A stretch of 14,031 bases of DNA from an uncultured Eubacteriales bacterium (GCA_934477985.1 CAKSOR010000022.1:1-14031); one strand, 5' to 3'. Positions 1-7,770 are shown, counted from the stretch's first letter. Translations and numbers: made by a program. The notes: generated by a model not told the origin, from the sequence alone.

Positions 1-298
1 GATTGATTCCGCAGATGTAGAGGAATTCGCCGTCGGTCGCGAGCGTTTTACCCCAGAAATTCTGGCTGTCGAGGCAGAATTCGCTCACGTGGTCGCATAA
101 CGGGTCGCGACAGAAGCCGTCGAAGCGGCTGACTCTGCCGTTTTCGACGCGGAAAACGCGGTTTCCGTAGACGTCGGATTCGAATATGCTGCCGCCGATC
201 CGGCAGTATCCGTCCGAATTCTGAAAGTCTGCTGTGCTCTCCTCACAGGAGACGAGAAGCACCGACAAGAGAATAGTTCCGATTATAAGCTTTCTCAT
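1..298 (-). CDS. Lipoprotein, paralog of the neighbouring lipoprotein (C-terminus beyond window)
   Basis: A minus-strand reading frame enters from the left edge; its first 99 codons are visible and its stop lies outside. It starts MRKLIIGTILL and has a lipobox LVSC with the lipidated cysteine at residue 18, so the mature protein should be anchored to the outer face of the membrane. After the signal it carries a cluster C63-x4-C68-x-H70-x4-C75 containing DPLC. The same arrangement and almost the same signal peptide occur in the gene just upstream, so the two are tandem paralogs. The start ATG overlaps the upstream stop (ATGA, 4 bases) and has only a weak ribosome binding site, which fits translational coupling. 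The function is unknown; a beta-propeller-like extracytoplasmic sensor or binding protein is an inference from the paralog. Confidence 0.85.
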   Translation of the reverse strand, partial: MRKLIIGTILLSVLLVSCEESTADFQNSDGYCRIGGSIFESDVYGNRVFRVENGRVSRFDGFCRDPLCDHVSEFCLDSQNFWGKTLATDGEFLYICGIN

Positions 299-1467
299 TT
301 GTCTCGCGCGGTATTCACGACGTCGAGATACTGCTTGGTCTCGGGGTCGATAATGACCCAGCCGCGCGTCACCTCGTAATCATACCAGTCCTTTCCGCGT
401 CCGTCGTCTCTGACCGTGTAGTTTTCGTAGTCAGTGTCCCAATAGCCGAAAATCAGCTTTCCGTGCTTCAGAATCGGAGTGTCCGAGAAAATGTGGTCAA
501 ATGTCATGAAAAGCGTCTCTTCTCCGGTAGTTATATCGAGCCGCATAATCTTTCCGCCGGTCATGTTGTACTTTGTCTTATTGTGATTTCTGTCGAAGCC
601 GACCTCGACCGGGTCGTCGACATAGTTCAGATAGTAGATGTAATTTCCGACGCGAACGAAATGGAAGTCGCCGAAATCGTCGTGAATGAGCCTCTGCTCT
701 CCGGTTTTCAGGTCGCAGACCCAGAGCGTCTGACGCTCGTAGTTGTATTTTCCGTCTTCCTCATATGGGCAGTCGAAGATAATAGTTCCGTTTTCGATCT
801 GATCCGACTCGACGACCTGAATGTATTTATCGGTCGCGTAGGTTTTCGTGAAATTGCCGTCGAGGTCGCCGAGCGCAAAGCCGCGGCTCAGATATTCGCC
901 GTCGTCGAGAATCGGGTAGATGTATTTTCCTTCATACATACCTCTCATCGGGATTTTTGCCGATTCGGGAAGCTCGACCTTTTTCCCGTCCTTGAGGCTG
1001 ATCCGTTCAAGCTTTTTCGTGCCGTCGGGCGACTCGCACCTGTTCCAGATGTACCCGTTTCGGATCATGAAATTCGCCTTGCCGAGAAATTCGCCGTTGA
1101 CCGTTCCCGACGGCTCGGTCTTGAAGACCAGCTCGACCGACTGCGACTCGGGGGAGTAGCTGAAGATTTCGCGCGTATAGTCGCTCTCGTTCCGGCGCGA
1201 GAAATAGAGTTTGTTGCCGGTCTCGGTCAGTATGCTGGAGGAGTTCACGCCCGCGAATTTGCAGTTTTTGTCGTGTTCGCACAAGGGATCGTCGCAGAGC
1301 GTCGTTATCGAGCCGGTCGTGACGTTCAGCTTCATGATGGTCTGCGCGCCGCGGTCTATGCCGGGAAAGAAGTAATAATCCTCGAAGAACGGGTCTTTTG
1401 TCTCTGTAGAGCCGCAGGAGACGAGAAGCGCCGACAGGAGAACAGCCGCGATAATGAGTTTTTTCAT
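295..1467 (-). CDS. Lipoprotein, probably beta-propeller-like, with CxxxxCxHxxxC cluster
   Basis: This is a 390-residue protein with a type II signal peptide: MKKLI, hydrophobic core, lipobox LVSC, lipidated C18. The mature part is rich in aromatic residues and in repeated Tyr/Asp/Gly strand-turn patterns (for example IYYLNY, IMRLDITTGEE, LWVCDLKTGEQ). These are typical of TolB/DUF5050-like beta-propeller lipoproteins of Clostridia; the fold is inferred, not shown. Near the start of the mature region lies C58-x4-C63-x-H65-x3-C69 (CDDPLCEHDKNC), a possible metal or structural site. The start is set by an AGGTGA ribosome binding site that overlaps the stop of the upstream permease gene, 4 bases away, so it is co-transcribed and probably coupled. 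Its 3' end overlaps the start of a second paralog by 4 bases. The likely role is an extracytoplasmic partner of the permease. Confidence 0.85.
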   Translation of the reverse strand: MKKLIIAAVLLSALLVSCGSTETKDPFFEDYYFFPGIDRGAQTIMKLNVTTGSITTLCDDPLCEHDKNCKFAGVNSSSILTETGNKLYFSRRNESDYTREIFSYSPESQSVELVFKTEPSGTVNGEFLGKANFMIRNGYIWNRCESPDGTKKLERISLKDGKKVELPESAKIPMRGMYEGKYIYPILDDGEYLSRGFALGDLDGNFTKTYATDKYIQVVESDQIENGTIIFDCPYEEDGKYNYERQTLWVCDLKTGEQRLIHDDFGDFHFVRVGNYIYYLNYVDDPVEVGFDRNHNKTKYNMTGGKIMRLDITTGEETLFMTFDHIFSDTPILKHGKLIFGYWDTDYENYTVRDDGRGKDWYDYEVTRGWVIIDPETKQYLDVVNTARDK

Positions 1468-1471
1468 GATT

Positions 1472-3982
1472 TCACCTCACAAACATTTTCTTCGCCGGAA
1501 TCAGCATCGCGATGACCGCGCAGCCCGCCGCCGCGATCCAGACCGCAAGCAGAGTCCAGCCGCTTCCGAAGAGCGAGCATTTCGCCGACTCGATAAATAG
1601 CGGAGTTCCGGCGAGCAGATTCAGAAAGCTGACTTTATCCGCAGCCCTGAGCCCAAAGTAGGCGAAGAGCCCGGGCAGCAGCGTCAGCACCGCGACTGAG
1701 CCGAGCACCGGCACGTACCGGCAGAGCAGCTCGGACAGCGCACAGACGAGCATCGACATGATGAGCGCGGCGACCAGCCTGAGCATCAAGAAGACCGCGA
1801 GGTAACCGCCCACCGTTATGCCGCTTTCTACCGAGCCGAAGAGCTCGATTGAGACGAGCGGAGCGTCCGCCGACGGCATGTCGTAGCCGGTGAATATCAC
1901 GCAGAGATCGACCGCGTTGAACAGCAGCACCAGCACTGACGAGATTGTCCCGGCTGAGATGAGTTTTGCGAAGAAGGTGCGTTCGCGACCGTTCTTAGTC
2001 GCGCGGAGAATCTGAGAGAAGCCGCCGGTCGACGATCTTGACAGATATTCCGACGCGAACGAGCCGGTCAGAAGCAGCAGTATCGAGGTGTAGAGGAACA
2101 GGTCGGCGTCGCCGGAATAGAGTTTCTTCCAGCCGGTGTCGTAGGCAAACCAGCCCTTAAGCCCGCTCTCCGCCTCGGTTTTCTCAAGGTAGGCGGCGTG
2201 GCTTTCGATGACCTTCAGAAGATCCGAGCGCGAGAAGGCGTAATTGTAGTCCGAGAGATATTTTCGGTATTCGTCGAAGCTTATCTCTCCGTTCATGTAA
2301 GCCTGCTGCATCGGCTGCTGTTTTCCGAGCGTGGAGTCGATCATCTCGCGCTCTTTTGCGAGAATGCCGCGCTTTTCATCCGTCAGCTCGCCTTCGAGCG
2401 ATGTCATGTACTCCTTATAGACCGAGTCGGCGTAGGAGCGCGCCGGGCTGTTTGTGTTCACCGAGTAGACGCACTTGACGGCGAGCAGCAGCGCTATGGC
2501 GATTATGAAGCGCGACGAGATCAGCGTCTTGTAAACCTCGGTCGAGAAGAGCGACATGCTGTAGTTCTTTCTGAACTCCGGGAGTTTAAGATTCCGGAGC
2601 GAATTTGAGACGCGGCTGCTTAACTCGCAAAGCGCACAGGCTATTGGATCGATGAAGCCCGGGCGCAGCTCGCCGCCTTTCGCGAAGCGGATGACCGCGA
2701 AAACTCCGCATCCGACCGACAGGATTCCGAACAAAACCAGCATGAACGGAAGGTAGCCGGCGACGTTTCCGAAGAGGTTCACCGCGCGGTAACGCGTGAA
2801 AATCGGATTGACCGCGGCGGTTGAGACGAGGTTGAGGTTTTTGAGCGGATTCGAGCTGTCGAGGTATTTCAGCGCGTAAAAGAGGAAATTCAGTCCGAAG
2901 AAGCCGAGTCCGCAGAGCCAGATCATGATATAGTTGTAGAATACCGTCGCGAGCGCGAGTATCACGAGCGTGAAGAGCGAGAAGGTCAGCAGCTTCACGC
3001 CTGCCGTCACGGCGAAATATCCGCCGATCGTAATCTTGTAGGGCGAGAGGGTGAACTCACCGAGAGATTGCAGTACATTTGTCGGGGTTGAGTAGCCGAG
3101 CCGGAGTCCGAAGACCGCGAAGGTCGTCGCCGTGAAGATCAGCGTCACAAACCAGGTAAAGCAGAGCGCGGATATGATTTTGGCGGCGGCTGTGCGTGCG
3201 CGTCCGTGCTTTGAGACGCGGAGCATCGGGAGAATTCCGGTCTGCTTTTCCTCGGCGAAAATCACGCTGCCCGACATCATCAGGATGAAGAAGATGAACA
3301 GATCGACGATTGTGTAATCGAAATACTCGCTCCAGCCGCGCGTGTAGACGACCCGCAGCTCGACATTGTCGCGCACGGATTCATAGAGCTTTATCACGCG
3401 CAGCTGATACCTGTAGGTGAAGGAATCAGGCGTGATGCCCATCTGCGCGAATTCGTCGAGATTCGAGTATGCGCGGTCGATGACTCTTTGCATTACCCCG
3501 GGATACTCTGCGGCGGCGTTTATCGCCTCAAAGAGCTTTGCGAACAGCTTCCGGTCAGAATAGTTTTCATCGGTCGAGTAGACGTCCGGAAGCGTCTCAG
3601 GCTCGAAATCAAAGTTACCCGCCGCCATCGCTTCGGCGAAGAGACGGTTCTGTTCGGCGTTGAAGGCGAGAATCCTGTCGTAGTAAGCGTTCAGCTCGTC
3701 GGGATTCTCCTCGTATTCGGCGAAGAAATCCGCGATGAGCGCCGACGGCTCGGCTGCGTTCCGCGTCCTTCCGGCGGCGAAGAAGGCAATGAGCGAGTTC
3801 GCCAGGATGAAGATCACAAGGAAGACCCAGAGATATTTCACGCCGAGGAGCTTGCGTATTTCATAGCCGACAAAACGCTGTCTTCCGCGCTTCTGTACAG
3901 GCTCGAGCGCCAGATCATACCAGCTGTCGTCGATTGAGCCGAGCGCTTCGACAAAGTCGTCCGCGGTGATAATCTGTTTCAT
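1472..3982 (-). CDS. ABC-2-type permease, internally duplicated, with N-terminal sigma-partner-like segment
   Basis: An 836-residue multi-spanning membrane protein. Two homologous halves are visible. Half one has a helix near 48-70, an extracytoplasmic loop of about 150 residues, then helices from about 222 to 432. Half two repeats this from about 480 to 832. The internal match is clear in the cytoplasmic loop after the second helix of each half (residues 248-272 and 652-677, both TG...GRxRTxxAKxISA) and again at ITIGGYFAV (317) and ITVGGYLAV (722). This is the ABC-2 permease layout with both membrane halves on one chain; the ATPase must be a separate protein and is not in the window. Residues 7-28, DDFVEALGSIDDSWYDLALEP, resemble the cytoplasmic N-termini of clostridial proteins paired with ECF sigma factors. 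The gene overlaps the sigma gene by 4 bases (ATGA), and its AAAGGAGGGA site lies inside the sigma coding region. The substrate is unknown. Confidence 0.85.
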   Translation of the reverse strand: MKQIITADDFVEALGSIDDSWYDLALEPVQKRGRQRFVGYEIRKLLGVKYLWVFLVIFILANSLIAFFAAGRTRNAAEPSALIADFFAEYEENPDELNAYYDRILAFNAEQNRLFAEAMAAGNFDFEPETLPDVYSTDENYSDRKLFAKLFEAINAAAEYPGVMQRVIDRAYSNLDEFAQMGITPDSFTYRYQLRVIKLYESVRDNVELRVVYTRGWSEYFDYTIVDLFIFFILMMSGSVIFAEEKQTGILPMLRVSKHGRARTAAAKIISALCFTWFVTLIFTATTFAVFGLRLGYSTPTNVLQSLGEFTLSPYKITIGGYFAVTAGVKLLTFSLFTLVILALATVFYNYIMIWLCGLGFFGLNFLFYALKYLDSSNPLKNLNLVSTAAVNPIFTRYRAVNLFGNVAGYLPFMLVLFGILSVGCGVFAVIRFAKGGELRPGFIDPIACALCELSSRVSNSLRNLKLPEFRKNYSMSLFSTEVYKTLISSRFIIAIALLLAVKCVYSVNTNSPARSYADSVYKEYMTSLEGELTDEKRGILAKEREMIDSTLGKQQPMQQAYMNGEISFDEYRKYLSDYNYAFSRSDLLKVIESHAAYLEKTEAESGLKGWFAYDTGWKKLYSGDADLFLYTSILLLLTGSFASEYLSRSSTGGFSQILRATKNGRERTFFAKLISAGTISSVLVLLFNAVDLCVIFTGYDMPSADAPLVSIELFGSVESGITVGGYLAVFLMLRLVAALIMSMLVCALSELLCRYVPVLGSVAVLTLLPGLFAYFGLRAADKVSFLNLLAGTPLFIESAKCSLFGSGWTLLAVWIAAAGCAVIAMLIPAKKMFVR

Positions 3983-4515
3983 ATGTAAACTCCCTCCTTT
4001 GCGAGATAGTTTCTGAGCGATTCGCGGGTTCTTGAGAGGATTTTTGAGACCTTGTTCGGAGTCATGCCGAGCGATTTCGCTATCTCATTCACGGCTTGCG
4101 AATAGAGGTAGCGGCGGAGGAATATCTTCGCGTCGGTCGTCTCGAGCGTGTCGAGAAAACCGTTTAGCAGTCCGGGAAGCTCGCTTGGCTCATGTCCGAC
4201 CGCCATCTCTCCCTCGCAGTCCTCCAGCTCGACAAAAACCGCCGAGCGCTTTGATGTGTGTTCGCGCCGATAGACGTTCAGCGCGAGATTGCGGATGATT
4301 TTCAGCGCGTAGGCTTTCAGGGAGCGCGGTCGCTCGGGCGGGATGCTGTTCCAGAGCCTCAGGCAGAGGTCGCTCAGGCACTCCTCGGCGCTTCCTTCGT
4401 CTCCGGTTATGTTCCGCGCCGTCATAAGGCAGAGACGCCTGTATCTGACTTCAAATTCAGAGATCGCGCTCTCGTCGCGTTCCCAGAAGAGAGAGATTAT
4501 TTTCGGATCATCCAA
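3979..4515 (-). CDS. ECF-like RNA polymerase sigma factor (TTG start)
   Basis: A 178-residue sigma-70-family factor with only regions 2 and 4, the ECF architecture. Region 2 covers roughly residues 15-90 (YRRLCLMTARNI, then a helix with AEECLSDLCLRLW, then the -10-binding segment SLKAYALKIIRNLALNVYRR). Region 4 is a helix-turn-helix around residues 115-172, with VNEIAKSLGMTPNKVSKIL as its recognition part. I chose the TTG at 4515 because a near-perfect AGGAGGTGA (4521-4529) lies at the right distance from it. The frame can be extended to a GTG at 4545, but that has no ribosome binding site. The protein then begins MDDPKIISLFWERDESAI, the usual start for clostridial members. It heads an operon with the permease and lipoproteins and probably controls that operon, perhaps including itself. 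Confidence 0.88.
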   Translation of the reverse strand: MDDPKIISLFWERDESAISEFEVRYRRLCLMTARNITGDEGSAEECLSDLCLRLWNSIPPERPRSLKAYALKIIRNLALNVYRREHTSKRSAVFVELEDCEGEMAVGHEPSELPGLLNGFLDTLETTDAKIFLRRYLYSQAVNEIAKSLGMTPNKVSKILSRTRESLRNYLAKEGVYI

Positions 4516-4520
4516 TCGCA

Positions 4521-4529
4521 TCACCTCCT
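4521..4529 (-). promoter_or_regulatory. Ribosome binding site that decides the sigma-factor start
   Basis: AGGAGGTGA on the minus strand is an almost full match to the 16S anti-Shine-Dalgarno. It lies 8 bases (counted from AGGAGG) before the TTG at 4515. The ATG at 4521 sits inside it, too close to be used, and the GTG at 4545 lies upstream of it. Confidence 0.8.
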
Positions 4530-4552
4530 GAAATTGTCCCTTCACTTATTAA

Positions 4553-4581
4553 GACACGTTTTTTTCCGGAATCTTCCGGAA
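4553..4581 (-). promoter_or_regulatory. Probable promoter/operator of the sigma-permease operon with doubled TTCCGGAA
   Basis: Between the terminator and the sigma gene lie two perfect 8-base palindromes, TTCCGGAA at 4564-4571 and 4574-4581, with centres 10 bases apart (one helical turn). Read on the minus strand, GGAA of the upstream copy is followed after 15 bases by CGTGTC (4553-4558). This resembles the GGAAC/CGTC pattern of ECF promoters and would place the transcript start near 4546, about 30 bases before the TTG. A conventional sigma-A promoter is not evident. Autoregulation is an inference. Confidence 0.4.
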
Positions 4582-4585
4582 TTTT

Positions 4586-4617
4586 AAAAAATCCGCACAG
4601 ATTTTTTCTGTGCGGAT
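4586..4617 (-). terminator. Rho-independent terminator of the GHL10-amidase gene
   Basis: On the minus strand, ATCCGCACAG pairs perfectly with CTGTGCGGAT (10 bp, extendable by one A-T pair, A-rich loop) and is followed directly by a run of T. It lies just downstream of the GHL10-amidase stop and isolates that transcript from the sigma operon. Confidence 0.9.
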
Positions 4618-4623
4618 AAGGAT

Positions 4624-7600
4624 TCAATTCAGATATTTCGCCTGCGCGGCATAATAATTAAGCACACCCTCGGCTATGGAGTCGGTGATTCTGTCTATCG
4701 AATCCTGCTGCATCATCTTCTCGTACTCCTCGACGTTTGTAATGAAGCAGACCTCAACGAGCGTCGACGGGAATTTCGGGTTTCTGACCATCGCAAGCCG
4801 CTGTTTTGTGGGCGAGCGGTTCTGTTTGTTCAGCGCCGTTGACATTGTCCTTCCCATGACGTCGGTCAGCATGTATCCGGAATCCGACCAGTAGAGCCCG
4901 ACAAGCCCATGTATCTTCGTTATGTCCGCGGTATACGGCATCGAGTTCTGATGAATCGATATGCAGAAATCCGGCGAGACGTCGATCAGCTGCTGAACTC
5001 TCTCGAGTACCGGAACGTCGTTCGGCGTCTCGCGGTCGCGAGTCAGAACCACATTTGCGCCGAGCGCCTCCAGCTTCGGTACTGCCGCCATGACTATCTC
5101 AAGGTTGAAATCAGACTCGTTCATCGCGCCCTCAGCCGCGCCGAGCGGTCCGAGCGCTCCGGGATTCTTTCCGCCGTGTCCCGCGTCAAGGATTATCGTC
5201 CTGCCTTCGAGCGGCTTGTCCGAGTCGGGCAGAGTAGTCGGATTCGTCAGCTTCACGACTATCTTTCCATTCTCGTAGTAATAATCGAAGCCGTAGAAAT
5301 TCTCGATGTCATGGAGTTTCAGGAAGTATTTGTAGGCGTATTTTCTCGCGCTGTTCTGCTGCCTTACCGACGCGAATATCGGATTTTTCACGTATTCAAG
5401 CTTCGGGGCGTTCGCGGTATCCATATTGTAGAGCGTCAGCACGAACTCACCGTTCTCGACGTAGCAGTTTATCGGCACATTGACGTCGGAATCGAAGGTT
5501 ATGTAGGTCGCGTCCGACCCGACACGAGTCTGCGCGTTCTTCACCGAAGCCCAGCCGATCGCGTTTTTGCCGGTTTCCCTGATATTTTCGGCGGCGATGT
5601 AGCCTCCACAGCGGAGTTTGTACCAGCCGCTTGAAAGCGAGACCGCGTTGTCGGTCATTCCGGGCGACTGCGGCGAGTAGTCGTCGTAGTACCAGCTGTT
5701 TGTCTGGATCTTCATCTCGGTGTCGGTTTTCAGTACCTCGACCGGGATTGTCGCGCCGGGAGCTCCGACACGCAGTTCAACCGACTCGGCGGTCGCGGAT
5801 TCCTTGCCTCTGACGGCTTTGAACCTGATTTTTCCGACCGACTGGATTCCGGAGGAGGGGCGCGGGAGCGTGACCGTGCCGGTGTAGACCTCCTTCATAT
5901 AGGTCGATTCGTTCGGCGGGTAAATGGTCGGCGAGAGAGTGAAGGTCTTTCCGCCGATCTCAGCCGTTACGGTCGAGCCGGAAGGCGCGGTCACGCTGAC
6001 CGCCAGTGAAGTCGTCGTTCCGAACCAGTCCATTGACGGCGTGACACCGGCGATTTTATAGCTGTCGAGCGTCGCGTATTTTATGACAGTCGAGGTCGGC
6101 GGAGTTCCGCGGTTCACGGTGTAGACGGTTTCCTTGCCCTTATGGCTGAACGTGAAGCTGTTCCTGCCCTTCTCAAGCGGCAGGTAGAGCGAGAAATATC
6201 CGCTCTTCGTGCGCCCGACCTTCCTGCCGTCGATGTAAAGCGGCGCGGAAGGGTCTGAAGTTCCTAAGAGGAACGTGCCCTCGCCGTCGATGTAGCTGTT
6301 GTTGTAGGGGATCGAAAGCACGAGGTCGCGCCCGTTCGACTCGGTTCCGGTGTAGACTATGTCCTCGGAGAAGACCTCTTTGGTCTCGTCGAAAAGCCCC
6401 CCGGAATTGCTTTTCAGCGCCGCGTAGCCGTAGAGCAGCGAGCCTTTGTAGGCGACCTCCGACCGCGCGAAGCCGATCTGATTGCGCAGCTCGCCTGACG
6501 GAGAATCCCAGGTGTCGTAGTTGTAGACTCCGTGGCTTATCAGCAGATCGACGTCGGTTCCGTCGAGCAGCGTGTTCCACCAGCGGACGAGCACGTCATA
6601 GCGCGCGACTTTTGTCGAGAAGCGCCAGTAGATCTGCGGCGCGAGGTAGTCGACGTAACCTCCCTCGACCCAGGCGGTCGGGTCGCAATAGAGCGATTTG
6701 TACGACTCAAAGCCAGCCGTTGCCGAGCCGCCGTTCTTTCCGTCGTCATTCTGCCAGATTCCGCCCGGCGCGACGCCGAACTGACAATCTTCGCGGACCG
6801 ATTTAATCGCGTCGTAGCAGGCTTCGATCATCGCGTTGACGTTCGATCTGCGCCAGTCGGCGAGCTCCCTGCCGTTTCCGTACTTCGCGAAGGCGTCGGC
6901 GTCGTTGAACTCAGCCGAGGCGACCGGGTAGGGGTAGAAATAGTCGTCGAAAATGATTCCGTCGACCGCGTAATTCTGCGCGATCTCCCTGACTCCGTCG
7001 GCGATCAATGCGCGAACCTCGGGGAGTCCGGGGTTGTAGTAGAGCCGACCATCGGCGTAGGCGACCGTGTACTCGGGGTGCAGACGCGCCGGATTGTTTT
7101 CGGCGAGCAGATTCGGGTCGGTCTTGGGCTTCGAAGCCGAGCCGGTAGTGATCCGGTAGGGATTGACCCAGGCGTGAACCTTGATGCCGTTTTCATGCGC
7201 GGTTTTCACGAGATATCCGAGCGGGTCGAACTCGATTTCAGCACCCTGTTTGCCGGTCAGGTACTCGCTCGTCGGGAATATCGACGACTTGTAAAGCGCG
7301 TCGGACGCCGGGCGAACCTGAAAATAAATGGCGTTGAGATTTGCCTCTTTTGCCGTCTTCACGATGTCGTCGAGCTCGGCGCGCTGTTCATCGACCGAGA
7401 GCCCGGGCTTCGACGGATAGTTTATGTTCGTGACTGTCGCGATGTAGACTCCGCGCACCTCCGAATCGGGGTGGGGAAGGTGCTCCTGCGTGGCGGATTG
7501 GTCGCTCGGAGACGATGTGTCAACTCCGGTCGGCGGACTTGGCGGATTGAGTTTTGAACCTCCGAAGCGGTTCGATGTTATCAGCCAGAAAGCCACTCCG

Positions 7601-7707
7601 GCGATGACCGACGCGAGCATGAAGCCCGCGACCGCCGCGAGTGCCGCGGTTGATATTTTATGCCTTTGATGACGTACCGGAGGGTCAGTGATGTTTGCAT
7701 CATTCAT
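4624..7707 (-). CDS. Membrane-anchored GHL10 glycosidase-like / N-acetylmuramoyl-L-alanine amidase fusion
   Basis: A 1027-residue cell-wall enzyme. A short cytoplasmic tail is followed by one membrane segment (about 19-43), a Ser/Pro-rich linker and a GHL10 (PF02638-type) barrel from about 83 to 440, with hallmarks VRGVYIATVTN, YFQVRPASDALY, VHAWVNPYR, DGIIFDDYFYPY (249-260) and DYLAPQIYW. Several beta-sandwich-like segments fill about 460-830. The C-terminus (835-1027) is an Amidase_3 domain with all expected zinc and catalytic residues: H844 (DAGHGG), E864 (NESDFNL), H919 (SIHQNS), E985 (LVEVCF). The amidase should strip stem peptides from glycan strands. The related E. coli GHL10 enzyme DigH (YddW) cleaves such denuded strands. 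The start is ATG 7707 with AAAGGAAA upstream; the in-frame TTG at 7770 lies in the -35 box of the promoter and cannot be used. It is divergent from the CwlD-like gene. Confidence 0.9.
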   Translation of the reverse strand: MNDANITDPPVRHQRHKISTAALAAVAGFMLASVIAGVAFWLITSNRFGGSKLNPPSPPTGVDTSSPSDQSATQEHLPHPDSEVRGVYIATVTNINYPSKPGLSVDEQRAELDDIVKTAKEANLNAIYFQVRPASDALYKSSIFPTSEYLTGKQGAEIEFDPLGYLVKTAHENGIKVHAWVNPYRITTGSASKPKTDPNLLAENNPARLHPEYTVAYADGRLYYNPGLPEVRALIADGVREIAQNYAVDGIIFDDYFYPYPVASAEFNDADAFAKYGNGRELADWRRSNVNAMIEACYDAIKSVREDCQFGVAPGGIWQNDDGKNGGSATAGFESYKSLYCDPTAWVEGGYVDYLAPQIYWRFSTKVARYDVLVRWWNTLLDGTDVDLLISHGVYNYDTWDSPSGELRNQIGFARSEVAYKGSLLYGYAALKSNSGGLFDETKEVFSEDIVYTGTESNGRDLVLSIPYNNSYIDGEGTFLLGTSDPSAPLYIDGRKVGRTKSGYFSLYLPLEKGRNSFTFSHKGKETVYTVNRGTPPTSTVIKYATLDSYKIAGVTPSMDWFGTTTSLAVSVTAPSGSTVTAEIGGKTFTLSPTIYPPNESTYMKEVYTGTVTLPRPSSGIQSVGKIRFKAVRGKESATAESVELRVGAPGATIPVEVLKTDTEMKIQTNSWYYDDYSPQSPGMTDNAVSLSSGWYKLRCGGYIAAENIRETGKNAIGWASVKNAQTRVGSDATYITFDSDVNVPINCYVENGEFVLTLYNMDTANAPKLEYVKNPIFASVRQQNSARKYAYKYFLKLHDIENFYGFDYYYENGKIVVKLTNPTTLPDSDKPLEGRTIILDAGHGGKNPGALGPLGAAEGAMNESDFNLEIVMAAVPKLEALGANVVLTRDRETPNDVPVLERVQQLIDVSPDFCISIHQNSMPYTADITKIHGLVGLYWSDSGYMLTDVMGRTMSTALNKQNRSPTKQRLAMVRNPKFPSTLVEVCFITNVEEYEKMMQQDSIDRITDSIAEGVLNYYAAQAKYLN

Positions 7708-7741
7708 TGGCGTAATTTCCTTTCGAAAATACTGTATCCCT

Positions 7742-7770
7742 ATTATACCAAATAATGTCGCATTTTGCAA
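7742..7770 (-). promoter_or_regulatory. Sigma-A promoter of the GHL10-amidase gene
   Basis: On the minus strand, TTGCAA (7765-7770), a 17-base spacer and TATAAT (7742-7747), with an extended -10 TGG just before it. The predicted transcript start near 7735 leaves a short leader before the ATG at 7707. Confidence 0.85.

Noticed and set aside
463..1515. A 350-codon plus-strand open frame opposite the first lipoprotein
   Set aside because: No ribosome binding site or family motif, and it fully overlaps a well-supported lipoprotein gene with lipobox and coupled start.
6532..7557. A 341-codon plus-strand open frame opposite the GHL10 domain
   Set aside because: Biased composition with no domain; the minus-strand GHL10 domain is clear.
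7708..7770. Longer N-terminus of the GHL10-amidase from a TTG at 7770
   Set aside because: The TTG lies within the -35 box and upstream of the predicted transcript start; ATG 7707 has a ribosome binding site and leads directly to the membrane anchor.
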